This document shows, piece after piece, positions 26,647 to 35,087 of a stretch of DNA of 64,000 nucleotides (position 1 is its first letter; every line of letters starts with the position of its first letter). A model generated the notes under the pieces. The model saw nothing but the letters and a program-made list of their open reading frames with translations, made no database searches and was not told the origin of the DNA. The position numbers and the translations under genes are program-made. Source of the DNA: UBA5158 sp963692955. GTDB lineage: Bacteria; Pseudomonadota; Gammaproteobacteria; DSM-16500. The DNA is taken from assembly GCA_963692955.1 (NCBI GenBank), contig OY843587.1:1984001-2048000 (forward strand), written 5' to 3'.

Positions 26647-27753
26647 TTAAAATGGACCTTTGAAAGCATCGATTTCTGTTTTCGCGTCTTGCGGCGGTTC
26701 CCACGCCTTAGCATTTTTGCCTTTCACCATTTCATAAGCTTTGGCGGCGATCGTGCGGCCGTTGGGATAAAATAAATTTTCTAATGGGCGTGTCGTTGGA
26801 CAAGTAGTGGGAGCAAAACCCATGCGAGCTAATAACGGCGTTTGTTTACCTTCATTTTGTGACATTTCCACGGCGCGCGTCATGATTTCGCTGCTCGCTC
26901 CGCAAGTTAACCAAGCATTGTCAACAATCAGAAGACGTCTGGTTTTTTGCGCGGAGTGCATAATGGTATTCATATCTAAAGGCCACAATGTGATTGGATC
27001 AATGACTTCCGCACTGATACCGACTGATTCTAAATGTTGTTTCGCGCGCAAAGCCTCCATCACCATATGTGATATCGCGACGATGGTCACATCCACACCC
27101 TTCGTCAACACACGCGCTTGACCTAGCGGAACTTCGTAAGAGCCTGTCGGCACGTAACCTTCGGTCGAGTACAGCAAGCGGTGTTCGATAAAAATAACTG
27201 GATTGTTATCGCGAATAGCCGCGATCATGCAGCCTTTTACGTCATGCGCGTTAGCCGGTGCTACAACTTTCAAGCCAGGAATATGCATAAACAATGAGTG
27301 TAACGCTTGCGAGTGTTGACCGCCCTGTCCCCAAGAACGTCCAATCATGGTGCGCACGACTAACGGTACTTTCACTTGCCCGTTATACATGTAATGGGAT
27401 TTAGCCGCCATGTTGACGAGTTGGTTCATGCACAACAACATAAAATCCATGCGAATGTGCGTGTGGATGGGACGGTAGCCCGCCATTGCCGCGCCTATCG
27501 CTAAACCTGTCATCGCGTCTTCTGACAAAGGCGTGCCGAATACTCGGTCGGCGCCAAATTTTTCTTGTAAACCTAACGTTGAACCTTGAATACCTTTGTA
27601 ATCATCGACGTCCAAACCAAATAAAAAAACTTGCGGATCACGCTGCATTTCTAATTCGAACGCTTCGCGTAACGCGTCCACGTAACGGATGAGACGCATG
27701 TCTTGTTTTTTTTCTTGAAGAGAACTAGTGGAAGTTTCAGTTTGCGTATACAT
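26647..27753 (-). CDS. 2-oxoacid dehydrogenase E1 component, beta subunit
   Basis: This 368-residue transketolase-fold subunit has FGTPLSEDAMTGLAIGAAMA (pyrimidine-domain signature with the cofactor-activating Glu), RTMIGRSWGQGGQHSQ with the active-site His region, and PVIFIEHRLLY. I start at the ATG at 27753, which has GAGGA 12 bases ahead and overlaps the alpha gene by 17 bases; the conserved domain begins at MRLIRYVDAL, 18 residues in. Alpha and beta together bind thiamine diphosphate and decarboxylate a 2-oxoacid. No E2 or E3 gene is in the window, which is unusual. Confidence 0.88.
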   Translation of the reverse strand: MYTQTETSTSSLQEKKQDMRLIRYVDALREAFELEMQRDPQVFLFGLDVDDYKGIQGSTLGLQEKFGADRVFGTPLSEDAMTGLAIGAAMAGYRPIHTHIRMDFMLLCMNQLVNMAAKSHYMYNGQVKVPLVVRTMIGRSWGQGGQHSQALHSLFMHIPGLKVVAPANAHDVKGCMIAAIRDNNPVIFIEHRLLYSTEGYVPTGSYEVPLGQARVLTKGVDVTIVAISHMVMEALRAKQHLESVGISAEVIDPITLWPLDMNTIMHSAQKTRRLLIVDNAWLTCGASSEIMTRAVEMSQNEGKQTPLLARMGFAPTTCPTTRPLENLFYPNGRTIAAKAYEMVKGKNAKAWEPPQDAKTEIDAFKGPF

Positions 27754-28702
27754 GGCTATATAATTCCTCTGCGGCAGGATATGGGCTCTTTTCAGCGAAT
27801 TCTTGTGATTGCCGGATCTCTTCGGTGATTTCACGTTGAATACGATCGACGGTTTCTGTATCCAACATTTTTTCTAGGCGCGTGATTTGATCGTTGTCGA
27901 TCCAGCGCTTGTAAACTTCACCGTCGCGGTATTCATCCGCGTGATCGTCGCGTGGGCCTACGTGTTCTAACCAACGGTAAGTTTCCACTTCGATAAAAAC
28001 CGGCCCTTCGCCGCCATTGCGGATAGACGCTACGATAGAGCTAATCGTGTCGCGGATTTCAAACACATCGGCGTTTTTTATTTTATGCGTTTTAATGCCG
28101 AAGGTTGCCACACGATCACATAATTGTTCCGTCGCCCAACGTTTTTCGATTGGGGTGTGAATGGCTAAGCGGTTATTTTCGCAAACATATATTATCGGCA
28201 GTTTTTTTAACGCGGCAAAATTTAAAGATTCGTAAAAACAGCCTTCTTCCGTGCAGCCATCGCCAAACATCGCGACGACGACGCGGTTACGTCCAGTTTT
28301 TTTCGCGTCGTATTTCATGGCCAGCGCGTAACCGGAGGCGACTGGTACTGTCGTCCCCACCACGGCGGACGCGCCTAATATACCATTCTTAATATCTACT
28401 AAATGCATTGAACCGGCTTTACCGCCGGCGCAGCCGTCTTGCTTGCCGTACAATTCAGCCATCATTTCATTGAGATCGCCGCCTTTCGCGATATAAGTCG
28501 CATGGCAGCGGTAGGTATTGGAAATGATGTCATCTTTTTCTAACGCGTCGCAAACGCCTACCGCGACAGACTCTTGTCCCACTGACAAATGCACTGGACT
28601 TTTAATTGCGTCGGTATGATAAATTTCCGCGAGCTTTAACTCAAATTGGCGGATTAGCAGCATGGTCTTATAGAGACGGCTAATCAATTCTTTTTCAATC
28701 AT
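27737..28702 (-). CDS. 2-oxoacid dehydrogenase E1 component, alpha subunit
   Basis: This 321-residue subunit carries the thiamine-diphosphate motif GDG (in VAMFGDGCTEEG) ending at YVCENN, and NTYRCHATYIAKG plus GGKAGSMHLVD, typical of pyruvate/acetoin-type E1 alpha. It is the first gene of a minus-strand operon running to 22244. Classical complexes would place E2 and E3 next; here the followers are a small unknown protein, a sugar methyltransferase and WbqC. A role in making or transferring an acyl or two-carbon unit for the glycan is an inference. Confidence 0.9.
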   Translation of the reverse strand: MIEKELISRLYKTMLLIRQFELKLAEIYHTDAIKSPVHLSVGQESVAVGVCDALEKDDIISNTYRCHATYIAKGGDLNEMMAELYGKQDGCAGGKAGSMHLVDIKNGILGASAVVGTTVPVASGYALAMKYDAKKTGRNRVVVAMFGDGCTEEGCFYESLNFAALKKLPIIYVCENNRLAIHTPIEKRWATEQLCDRVATFGIKTHKIKNADVFEIRDTISSIVASIRNGGEGPVFIEVETYRWLEHVGPRDDHADEYRDGEVYKRWIDNDQITRLEKMLDTETVDRIQREITEEIRQSQEFAEKSPYPAAEELYSHVYAN

Positions 28703-28828
28703 TCGTAGTTACCCATTCCATTTTGATAATATGATTATTTTTTAATCATGCGGGATTTCAGCTAGATATACTAAACTTGTAACGTCAAAATAACCAGTAT
28801 TTTAATGCTAATACAAGCTTAGATAACA

Positions 28829-30436
28829 TCATCCCCCAAACGTTAAATGGAGGTTTTTATCAAACATATTCGCATAATTCATATCAATTACAAGCATATC
28901 CGGACTAGCGTAAACAGGCGCGTCAAAACGGCTATGCGTCACAGCGACAGTGCCTTTAGGAAGTGACGTCATACATTTCATTTCGTATTGGTGCAATGCT
29001 TCTGGTTCCATCGTAGAAGACACACAAGGCTTCAATTCTAAAATGTTTGCGTGAGGCATGGCTTGCAAAGCAGTATGCAGAATACTAGTAATATCATCCG
29101 CGAAATAAGTAGACTGACCAATGATGGTAGCTTGTTTTCCAGTAATCACATGGATACGTGTAATTTTATCATTGTTAATATGGGCCGCGAGTTGATTTGT
29201 AATATAATTAAATTCATGGTCATTAACTAAAGTAAGCTTGGTAGTTTTAGCGTTCATAGTGACGGCGCCGAATACAAATAACAAAGTTAGCGCGAGAATA
29301 AATAGAGATTCACTTTTAGATTTAAACAATAAACATATTTGTTGCAAACACCAAACTAGAACTAAAACGCACATCGCTTGATAGGCAAATAAAATTCGCT
29401 CAGCCACCATATTGTATGGCTGCAATAGATAAACGATGCTGGCTAAATTAATTAATATAAAAGCCGCGATTAAGACTTGCGATAAGAGTTTTATTGCTAA
29501 ATTCGCAGTGAAAAATCGCCATAAACCGAGCAGCATGCCGATAATAGTTATCGCCCAGATTAAGTTCTTTTGCGAATCGCTAATCCAAAAATCTAAATCC
29601 CAAAATAACGGATAAACTTGAATTAAGTTAGCCCAACGCTCGAGCAGGTGAAAGTTGATATCCATCCTATAAGGAGCAGGCAAATCGGCGGAATTTACGT
29701 GAAAATACGCTTTGATGATATGCGCGATAACAAAATATAACAAGCAGCTAACACAATAGAAAATAATATCGCGAATGACAATTTTTCGCGTTGCAGGCCA
29801 AGCGGTCAACGGCGTAAATAAAAGAAAGACCAATGCCGGCAAGAGAAAAAACCCGGTCATTGATGGGTAAGTTAAAAATGCAATGGTTAAACCTGTGAAA
29901 CCTAATGCAATATATAAAAACGCGCGAACTCTGCGAATAGCAAGGTACTTGCAGCCTTTATCAAAAAATAGATAAGCTACCAAGACAGTTAAAACCGGTA
30001 AAATCAAAAACGTTCCGCCCATGATCATCGCGGCATTCATTCCCGGCAAACAAAATATGGCGGAACTGATTAAAAAAGCCGGCAGCAATTCAAATTTCGC
30101 ATAGCTAAACCAAAAGACTAATATTGCCGCCGTGAAACCAATCAAGAGATCAATCAGCAAACGCATACTACCCATTTTATTAATGGTGTTGGCAAATTTA
30201 TAATTTGCGCAATCTAAGTAGGCTGTAAACGGCCGCGCTAGTTGAAAGGAAAATTCATAACCTACCATACTGTCGCAAGTTGGTTTATCGACGCCATAAG
30301 AATATTTATAAGTATCGTGATGGTAAGAAGGAATGTATATCGTCGGCGAAAAAACAAAATAGAGTGTGATGATGCTGGCCAGCATAAACAGCCCCAAAGA
30401 GGTTTTCGCATACACTTGATTACGATTGAATAGCAC
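28829..30436 (-). CDS. polytopic membrane protein of glycan locus (paralogue 1)
   Basis: This 535-residue protein has about ten hydrophobic segments. The first is near residues 14-34, then a periplasmic loop with SYHHDTYKYSYG, then a dense membrane region to about residue 400, and a soluble C-terminal domain of about 130 residues. It is clearly paralogous to the protein at 30666-32318 (YHHD...YK, RP..AY.DC.N..., NT, PAFL.S..IF.LP). The layout resembles GtrII/GT-C-type glucosyltransferases or O-antigen modifying proteins, but I see no decisive motif. The HHD cluster in the first loop could be catalytic. Confidence 0.7.
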   Translation of the reverse strand: MLFNRNQVYAKTSLGLFMLASIITLYFVFSPTIYIPSYHHDTYKYSYGVDKPTCDSMVGYEFSFQLARPFTAYLDCANYKFANTINKMGSMRLLIDLLIGFTAAILVFWFSYAKFELLPAFLISSAIFCLPGMNAAMIMGGTFLILPVLTVLVAYLFFDKGCKYLAIRRVRAFLYIALGFTGLTIAFLTYPSMTGFFLLPALVFLLFTPLTAWPATRKIVIRDIIFYCVSCLLYFVIAHIIKAYFHVNSADLPAPYRMDINFHLLERWANLIQVYPLFWDLDFWISDSQKNLIWAITIIGMLLGLWRFFTANLAIKLLSQVLIAAFILINLASIVYLLQPYNMVAERILFAYQAMCVLVLVWCLQQICLLFKSKSESLFILALTLLFVFGAVTMNAKTTKLTLVNDHEFNYITNQLAAHINNDKITRIHVITGKQATIIGQSTYFADDITSILHTALQAMPHANILELKPCVSSTMEPEALHQYEMKCMTSLPKGTVAVTHSRFDAPVYASPDMLVIDMNYANMFDKNLHLTFGG

Positions 30437-30451
30437 TACACTAACTCCTGA

Positions 30452-30664
30452 TTATTTTTGATAATAGGGCCAAAAAACAACAGCTAATTCTCTAGAATAA
30501 ATATTTTTAACGTTAACGTGCTTCCACCAACCATTAAAAAATAACGATGACGTCACCAGAAATACTTTCGCCGCCCTAAAATTAAAAAACTTGCCGATCG
30601 TAAAATAGAAAAAGATAACTAACAGTAAAAATAACAAAATATGGGCAAATGAGTTGAACAACAT
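30452..30664 (-). pseudogene. N-terminal fragment of an MBOAT O-acyltransferase
   Basis: The 70-codon frame gives MLFNSFAHILLFLLLVIFFY and then NFRAAKVFLVTSSLFFNGWW. The RxxK-(F/W)LL..SLxFYGWW pattern is the start of AlgI/MBOAT-type O-acyltransferases, which are normally about 450-500 residues. After KHVNV the frame turns to unrelated sequence and stops. It lies between two paralogous membrane genes and starts one base after the first of them. I read it as the remains of an acyltransferase removed by recombination between, or duplication of, its flanks. Confidence 0.5.
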
Positions 30665-30665
30665 T

Positions 30666-32318
30666 TTATTCTACCAATGCGTGTGCGTCAGCCTGTGCCG
30701 CGCGGAAATCTATTTTGGAACCGGCTGGCAACGGCGAATTCATGTCAATGGTTAACGTATTAGGACTATGATAAATTTCTTGACCAGGCCGGCTGAAAGT
30801 CACAGCGATATCCTCAGCCGGCACGGTAGCGATACAATTAATTTCTTCTGGACTGGCTTTGCCATTGATCTGGCCAAAATTGCAATTGGTAATATTGAAT
30901 GAATGTCGGTTCGCAATACGTAAGAACGCGGCGTTCACCATATTCGCGGAATCATCGCCGAACACATTAGAATTTATATTAAAGATATCTTCGTGCTGGG
31001 TATAACCAGTGTAGTTTGCTTGCGATGAAGCAATAAGATGGACGCGCTTGAAAGGCTGATGACTTTGGATACGCTGCGCCAACGCGTTGACTATGACGTT
31101 TAATTCTAGATAATCATTTAAAACGCTGCGCGTCACTATTTCATTCGCGAAATAGGCGGCAATGGTAAATAAAATCATCAATACACATAAAAACGCTTGC
31201 GACTTTTTATGCGGTGATAATTTACAAATATAAAAAGCACTCCAGAATAAAATAAGTGCGATCATTGCTTGGAAAGCGAAGATAACGCGCGTACTCGGCG
31301 CATCATTCGCGGGTGACGCCAAATAAACCGTGCTGGCAAACAATAGCAAAATGAAAACTGAAAATACGGCTTCTACTAATGACTTAGATATTTTTTTTGA
31401 CTCTTTGAAATAATCTTTCAATCCACATAAACAGCCCAGTAAAATCACACTATAAAAAAGATAAGCTTGACCGCGTACCAACTCAATATTCCACAGTTTA
31501 GGTAGAGCAAAAAGCAAATACTCAATTTTAGTTAACACATGTGTATTGACTTGAATTTTAAAATTGGCAGGAACGCCGGCATCCATGAAATCTTGTAACT
31601 GCTTTGCCGCGACAAAATACAAAATACTGAAAGCGGCATAGATAAATAAATCTCTAAAAACGATTTTTTTTGTCTTACGCCATTCAGTTAACGGTTTAAA
31701 CAACACCAAGGTTAGCGCCGGCACAAGATAAAATGACGTCACCGCTGGATAAGTAAAAAACGATGCGAGTAATAAAATTAAACCTAGCGCCACCGGCATA
31801 CCATTATTGAAACGCAATTCTTGTTTATCGACATTCAATTTCGAAATAAAAATGTATGCAAGATAGGCTAACAACATAGAGACATACAGCGGACCGCTAG
31901 CCATGATAACGGTAGTGTACGTCAGCGGTAATAAAAAAATCGTCGCGCTAACTAAAAATGCCGGCCAACGTGAAAAACCTAGGGGCTGCAAAAATGCGGC
32001 GAACAAACTCACCATGATGCTAATCAAGCCTAAACACAGAGCGCGCAATATATTATAGCTTTCCAGCGTATTGCCGATTTTGTTATTCACACAATCAATG
32101 TACGCAGAACCAGGCCGCCCCAACGCCATCAGCAATTTATAGCCTTGGTTGCCGGTGCATGCGCGGTGCAACGATCCGGTCGAAAATTTATAAATATCGT
32201 GATGATAAAAAGGAATATTCAGCGCCGCGGAAAAAATAAAATAAAACGCCACCGCGGCAAAAATAAAATTAATAAAAAACTCTTTGCGCGTATCAAGATG
32301 ATTATGCCGGGTAATCAC
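30666..32318 (-). CDS. polytopic membrane protein of glycan locus (paralogue 2)
   Basis: It has 550 residues if started at the GTG at 32318, one base after the transaldolase stop and 6 bases after GAGG; the open frame extends 20 codons into the transaldolase gene. It has the same topology as the paralogue at 28829-30436: one N-terminal membrane helix, a loop with FYHHDIYKFSTG and YIDCVNNKIGN, about nine further helices and a soluble C-terminal domain with an HLIASSQANYTGYTQ segment. The pair probably arose by duplication. A glycosyltransferase or flippase-accessory role is possible; none is proven. Confidence 0.7.
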   Translation of the reverse strand: MITRHNHLDTRKEFFINFIFAAVAFYFIFSAALNIPFYHHDIYKFSTGSLHRACTGNQGYKLLMALGRPGSAYIDCVNNKIGNTLESYNILRALCLGLISIMVSLFAAFLQPLGFSRWPAFLVSATIFLLPLTYTTVIMASGPLYVSMLLAYLAYIFISKLNVDKQELRFNNGMPVALGLILLLASFFTYPAVTSFYLVPALTLVLFKPLTEWRKTKKIVFRDLFIYAAFSILYFVAAKQLQDFMDAGVPANFKIQVNTHVLTKIEYLLFALPKLWNIELVRGQAYLFYSVILLGCLCGLKDYFKESKKISKSLVEAVFSVFILLLFASTVYLASPANDAPSTRVIFAFQAMIALILFWSAFYICKLSPHKKSQAFLCVLMILFTIAAYFANEIVTRSVLNDYLELNVIVNALAQRIQSHQPFKRVHLIASSQANYTGYTQHEDIFNINSNVFGDDSANMVNAAFLRIANRHSFNITNCNFGQINGKASPEEINCIATVPAEDIAVTFSRPGQEIYHSPNTLTIDMNSPLPAGSKIDFRAAQADAHALVE

Positions 32319-32319
32319 T

Positions 32320-33063
32320 TTATACCTCGGTCTCAAGTTGACGAATTTGCAGAGTAAAGCCGGCTGCTTGCGCATCATGATAAAACATTTTAACGGTTTC
32401 CAGAGAATACTCTTCTAAATCTTTACCGACCAAAAATAATTTTTTAATGATGTCGTTAGTGGCGGTAATGATATGACAACCAATATCGTTGGCTTGAAAA
32501 ATATTTAATACTTCTCTTGGACTCGCCCAAATTAATTCGAGCTGAGGATAGGGTCGCATGATATCTAAGGCTTCGACCATCGTCGGTATGGGGTCGCGTC
32601 CCGTATCAGCGATTCGTCCAGCAAAAATGGAGATATAAGCCGAAGGGCCTTCAGCTAACGCCTGCGCGGTTTCTTGGACTTGATCAAGCGTCATTAACGC
32701 CGTGACGTTTTGCTTCACGCCAGCGGCCGCTAACTTGTGGATTAAAGCATAAGCCGGTTTATTTTCCGTATTGGAAACGGGAATCTTCACATAAACGTTT
32801 TTGCCCCAGCTCGAAATCACCTTCGCCTGCAGATACATTTCATCAAAATCATCCGAAAAAACTTCAAATGAAACGGGCATGTCCTGCACGTCATGCAACA
32901 CATCGCGCGCGAAAGCTTCGTAATCCTTGATTCCTACTTTACGCATGAGCGTGGGATTGGTGGTAAAACCTTTGATAAAGTTTTGAGAATACATTTCTAA
33001 AATACCGGCTTTATCCGCGCCATCAGCATAAATTTTAACGCGTAATTCCTTTGGTGTTGTCAT
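32320..33063 (-). CDS. transaldolase-like protein
   Basis: This 247-residue TIM-barrel has IYADGADKAGIL in place of the usual DTA(D/N) strand, KGFTTNPTLM, NVYVKIPVSNTE with the Schiff-base Lys, and AGRIADTGRDP, all typical of the short transaldolases. These make or use sedoheptulose-7-phosphate or fructose-6-phosphate. Its place next to gmhB and a sedoheptulose-7-phosphate isomerase-like gene suggests that it provides the heptulose phosphate for GDP-heptose (inference). Start ATG abuts the gmhB stop with a one-base overlap. Confidence 0.88.
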   Translation of the reverse strand: MTTPKELRVKIYADGADKAGILEMYSQNFIKGFTTNPTLMRKVGIKDYEAFARDVLHDVQDMPVSFEVFSDDFDEMYLQAKVISSWGKNVYVKIPVSNTENKPAYALIHKLAAAGVKQNVTALMTLDQVQETAQALAEGPSAYISIFAGRIADTGRDPIPTMVEALDIMRPYPQLELIWASPREVLNIFQANDIGCHIITATNDIIKKLFLVGKDLEEYSLETVKMFYHDAQAAGFTLQIRQLETEV

Positions 33064-33602
33064 TAAGTTTCCTTATCAGTTGTTATTATCTGCGCCGCTT
33101 CCGTTAAAGATTTTACGATAAAATCGGGGGGATTTGCGGCATTTTTTTCTAAATATTGATTATCTATTAAAATAGTTTTACAACCCGCCGCCTGCCCCGC
33201 TTCAATATCTTTCCATCTATCTCCCACCATAAAGCTTTGCGACATGTCTATATTGTACTTGGCGGCCGCGTCGGTCAATAAGCCCGGCAATGGTTTGCGG
33301 CAATGGCACTTATCGGCATTATCATGGTAGCAAACAAAAAATTCATCGACGGGCAATAACTCTTTTAGTTTAGTATTAATTTCCTCTACCGCCGCGCGGG
33401 TGGATTTTCCGCGCGCAACGTCAGGTTGGTTCGTTACCACGATCAGCAAATAATCGCCGGCTTTCAAAGCCCGCAGCGCGATATTTGCGTCATCCGGCAC
33501 AGTTAATTCCGCAATGGAAAGCGGCGCGTATGGCAAGCCATCTTTCACAATCGCATCATTTAACACGCCATCGCGGTCTAAGAAAATTGCTTTACGCATC
33601 AT
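33063..33602 (-). CDS. gmhB: heptose 1,7-bisphosphate 7-phosphatase
   Basis: This 179-residue HAD-superfamily phosphatase has AIFLDRDGVLND (nucleophile Asp and acid Asp), VVTNQPDVARG as motif II, CYHDNADKCHCRKPLPGLL with the zinc-binding Cys/His set of GmhB, and MVGDRWKDIEAG as motif IV. It removes the C7 phosphate of D-glycero-D-manno-heptose 1,7-bisphosphate. Starting at the first ATG puts it immediately after the isomerase stop; the second Met is an equal candidate. With hddA and hddC the GDP-alpha-heptose branch is favoured. Confidence 0.92.
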   Translation of the reverse strand: MMRKAIFLDRDGVLNDAIVKDGLPYAPLSIAELTVPDDANIALRALKAGDYLLIVVTNQPDVARGKSTRAAVEEINTKLKELLPVDEFFVCYHDNADKCHCRKPLPGLLTDAAAKYNIDMSQSFMVGDRWKDIEAGQAAGCKTILIDNQYLEKNAANPPDFIVKSLTEAAQIITTDKET

Positions 33603-34199
33603 TTAGCGCATGGACTCCCATTTCGTTTGCTCGGCTTTCAATTTCGGATGCGACACTAACAAGTGCCAAATCACCGATTGAAACGCTTCAGCATGTGGCG
33701 TGGTATTGTCTGGGTTAGGCGTAGGAATAATAACGCAAGCATCCGCCACGGTTTTGGTATAACCGCCGTCACGGCCGATGATACCAATTATTTTCGCGTT
33801 GACGGATTTAGCGTATTTCAACGCTTCGACTAAATTAAGACTCACATTTTTTTCGACGTTGCCGCCGCCTACCGATAAAATCAGTAACATGTCATTCGCT
33901 TTGAGGCGGCTCACTTTAAGCCACGTAGAAAAAACCGATGGCCAGCCGTCATCGTTAGTCCGAGCGGTTAATTCGGAAACGTTATCTGTCGGCGCGTATG
34001 ATTCTATGTTAACGATTTTGCGGAAATCATTCACGGCATGCGACGCGTTGCCGGCACTGCCGCCTACGCCTAACACAAATAAACGCCCTTCGCGCGCGCG
34101 CAAATCAACGAGCAAATCCACACAGCGCTCAATTTGTGTCGCGTCAATGTCGGTTAAAATGGTATTGGCTTCTTTTAAAAAGTTTTTGATGAAATCCAT
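33603..34199 (-). CDS. SIS-domain sugar isomerase (sedoheptulose-7-phosphate isomerase-like)
   Basis: This 198-residue protein has the phosphosugar-binding SIS fold: LGVGGSAGNASHAVNDF is the first phosphate-binding loop, LLILSVGGGNVEKN the second, and THAE-type residues occur in TTPHAEAFQSVIW. It is clearly different from the canonical GmhA at 51705. By position ahead of gmhB it should convert sedoheptulose-7-phosphate to a heptose-7-phosphate, perhaps of another configuration. An AAGGAAACAAAATG start gives good initiation. Confidence 0.85.
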   Translation of the reverse strand: MDFIKNFLKEANTILTDIDATQIERCVDLLVDLRAREGRLFVLGVGGSAGNASHAVNDFRKIVNIESYAPTDNVSELTARTNDDGWPSVFSTWLKVSRLKANDMLLILSVGGGNVEKNVSLNLVEALKYAKSVNAKIIGIIGRDGGYTKTVADACVIIPTPNPDNTTPHAEAFQSVIWHLLVSHPKLKAEQTKWESMR

Positions 34200-34235
34200 T
34201 TTGTTTCCTTGTTGTTATTAATAATATCCGTGTCC

Positions 34236-34335
34236 TACTGTCATTCCCAGCCTACTTCCACATCCCTGGCATTTTTTCGCCGGCTTTGTCAGCTAATCCT
34301 AAGAATGGATTCCCGCCTTCGCGGGAATGACAGTA
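34236..34335. repeat. 100-bp palindromic intergenic element
   Basis: The ends are exact inverted repeats: TACTGTCATTCCC at 34236-34248 and GGGAATGACAGTA at 34323-34335. Inside, 34309-34328 is a perfect hairpin (ATTCCCGC, loop CTTC, GCGGGAAT). The element lies between the hddC gene and the isomerase gene. It resembles the dispersed GTCATTCCCGCGAAGGCGGGAAT-type repeats common in gammaproteobacterial chromosomes. No coding capacity. It may attenuate transcription between the two halves of the heptose operon. Confidence 0.75.
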
Positions 34336-34348
34336 CCTAAAAGCGCTT

Positions 34349-34381
34349 CCCCGTATTCCGCTGCGCTGCGTACGGGCTACG
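34349..34381 (-). repeat. short inverted repeat element supplying a stop codon
   Basis: On the minus strand it reads CGTAGCCCGTACG, then CAGCGCAGCGGAA, then TACGGGG, so CCCGTA pairs with TACGGG. The TAG inside CGTAGCCCGTA is the stop codon of the hddC gene. The same 11 bases occur at 54670-54680 on the plus strand, where they again hold the stop codon (TCG TAG) of the GT4 gene. A dispersed element that settles at gene ends is likely. Confidence 0.55.
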
Positions 34382-35087
34382 ATAAGATTAAATACTCTTC
34401 CATTGCTTTAATACCCGCTAACGAGCCATTTTCATAAAAACGCTGCGTCACGACATGCGCCGCTAATTGGTTTTCTTTTAATAACGCTTGATACACCGGC
34501 ACTAAATCAAACGGTTCATTATCGGGAACGCTGGCAAAAGCTTGTTTTGTAAAAATTTCCAAACCGTAATCAATGTGCAGCATACGCGGCGTTCTGTTTT
34601 GCTTGTCATAATTGACAATCATGTTATTCATATATTCAACATTACTCGTATCCCATTTGCCTTCGTTATGAAACACTGTCATTAACGCTTGCTTCTTACT
34701 CTTGATAAACGACTCTTGTACCGCCGCGTGATCGCAAGGCAAATACGAATCGCCGTTCAAAACAAAAAACGTATCACCACTCACAACGGGCAGCGCTTTC
34801 TTCACCGCTCCGGCCGTCCCCAGTAGCACGGGGCCGTCATATACATAAGACACCTCTACTCCAAAACGGCTGCCGTCACCGACAAAATTCTCAATTTGTT
34901 CACCTAAAAAACCAATACAAAAAACAATTTTTTTAACGCCTTCCCGCGCGAGTAATCTTAATTGGTGCACGACAAACGGTTCACCATTAATATCTAACAA
35001 CGCTTTGGGTATTGTCTCAGTCAATGGACGTAAACGTGTCGCCAAACCGCCGGCGATGACAACGACTGGAAATAACTCTTTTGTCAT
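34377..35087 (-). CDS. hddC: nucleotidyltransferase, D-glycero-D-manno-heptose-1-phosphate guanylyltransferase-like
   Basis: This 236-residue sugar-phosphate nucleotidyltransferase has VVIAGGLATRLRPLTETIPK (GGxxxRL..T...PK signature) and FFVLNGDSYL with the metal-binding Asp. It overlaps the HddA-like kinase by 4 bases, so GTP plus heptose-1-phosphate is the expected chemistry; nucleotide choice cannot be read from the sequence. A second enzyme of this class is at 51019. Its stop lies in a repeat element and the operon is then interrupted by 177 bases. Confidence 0.85.
   Translation of the reverse strand: MTKELFPVVVIAGGLATRLRPLTETIPKALLDINGEPFVVHQLRLLAREGVKKIVFCIGFLGEQIENFVGDGSRFGVEVSYVYDGPVLLGTAGAVKKALPVVSGDTFFVLNGDSYLPCDHAAVQESFIKSKKQALMTVFHNEGKWDTSNVEYMNNMIVNYDKQNRTPRMLHIDYGLEIFTKQAFASVPDNEPFDLVPVYQALLKENQLAAHVVTQRFYENGSLAGIKAMEEYLILS

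Noticed and set aside
33778..34221. A 147-codon plus-strand frame opposite the SIS isomerase gene
   Set aside because: It is a shadow of a well-conserved gene in codon-biased sequence; its protein has no recognisable pattern.
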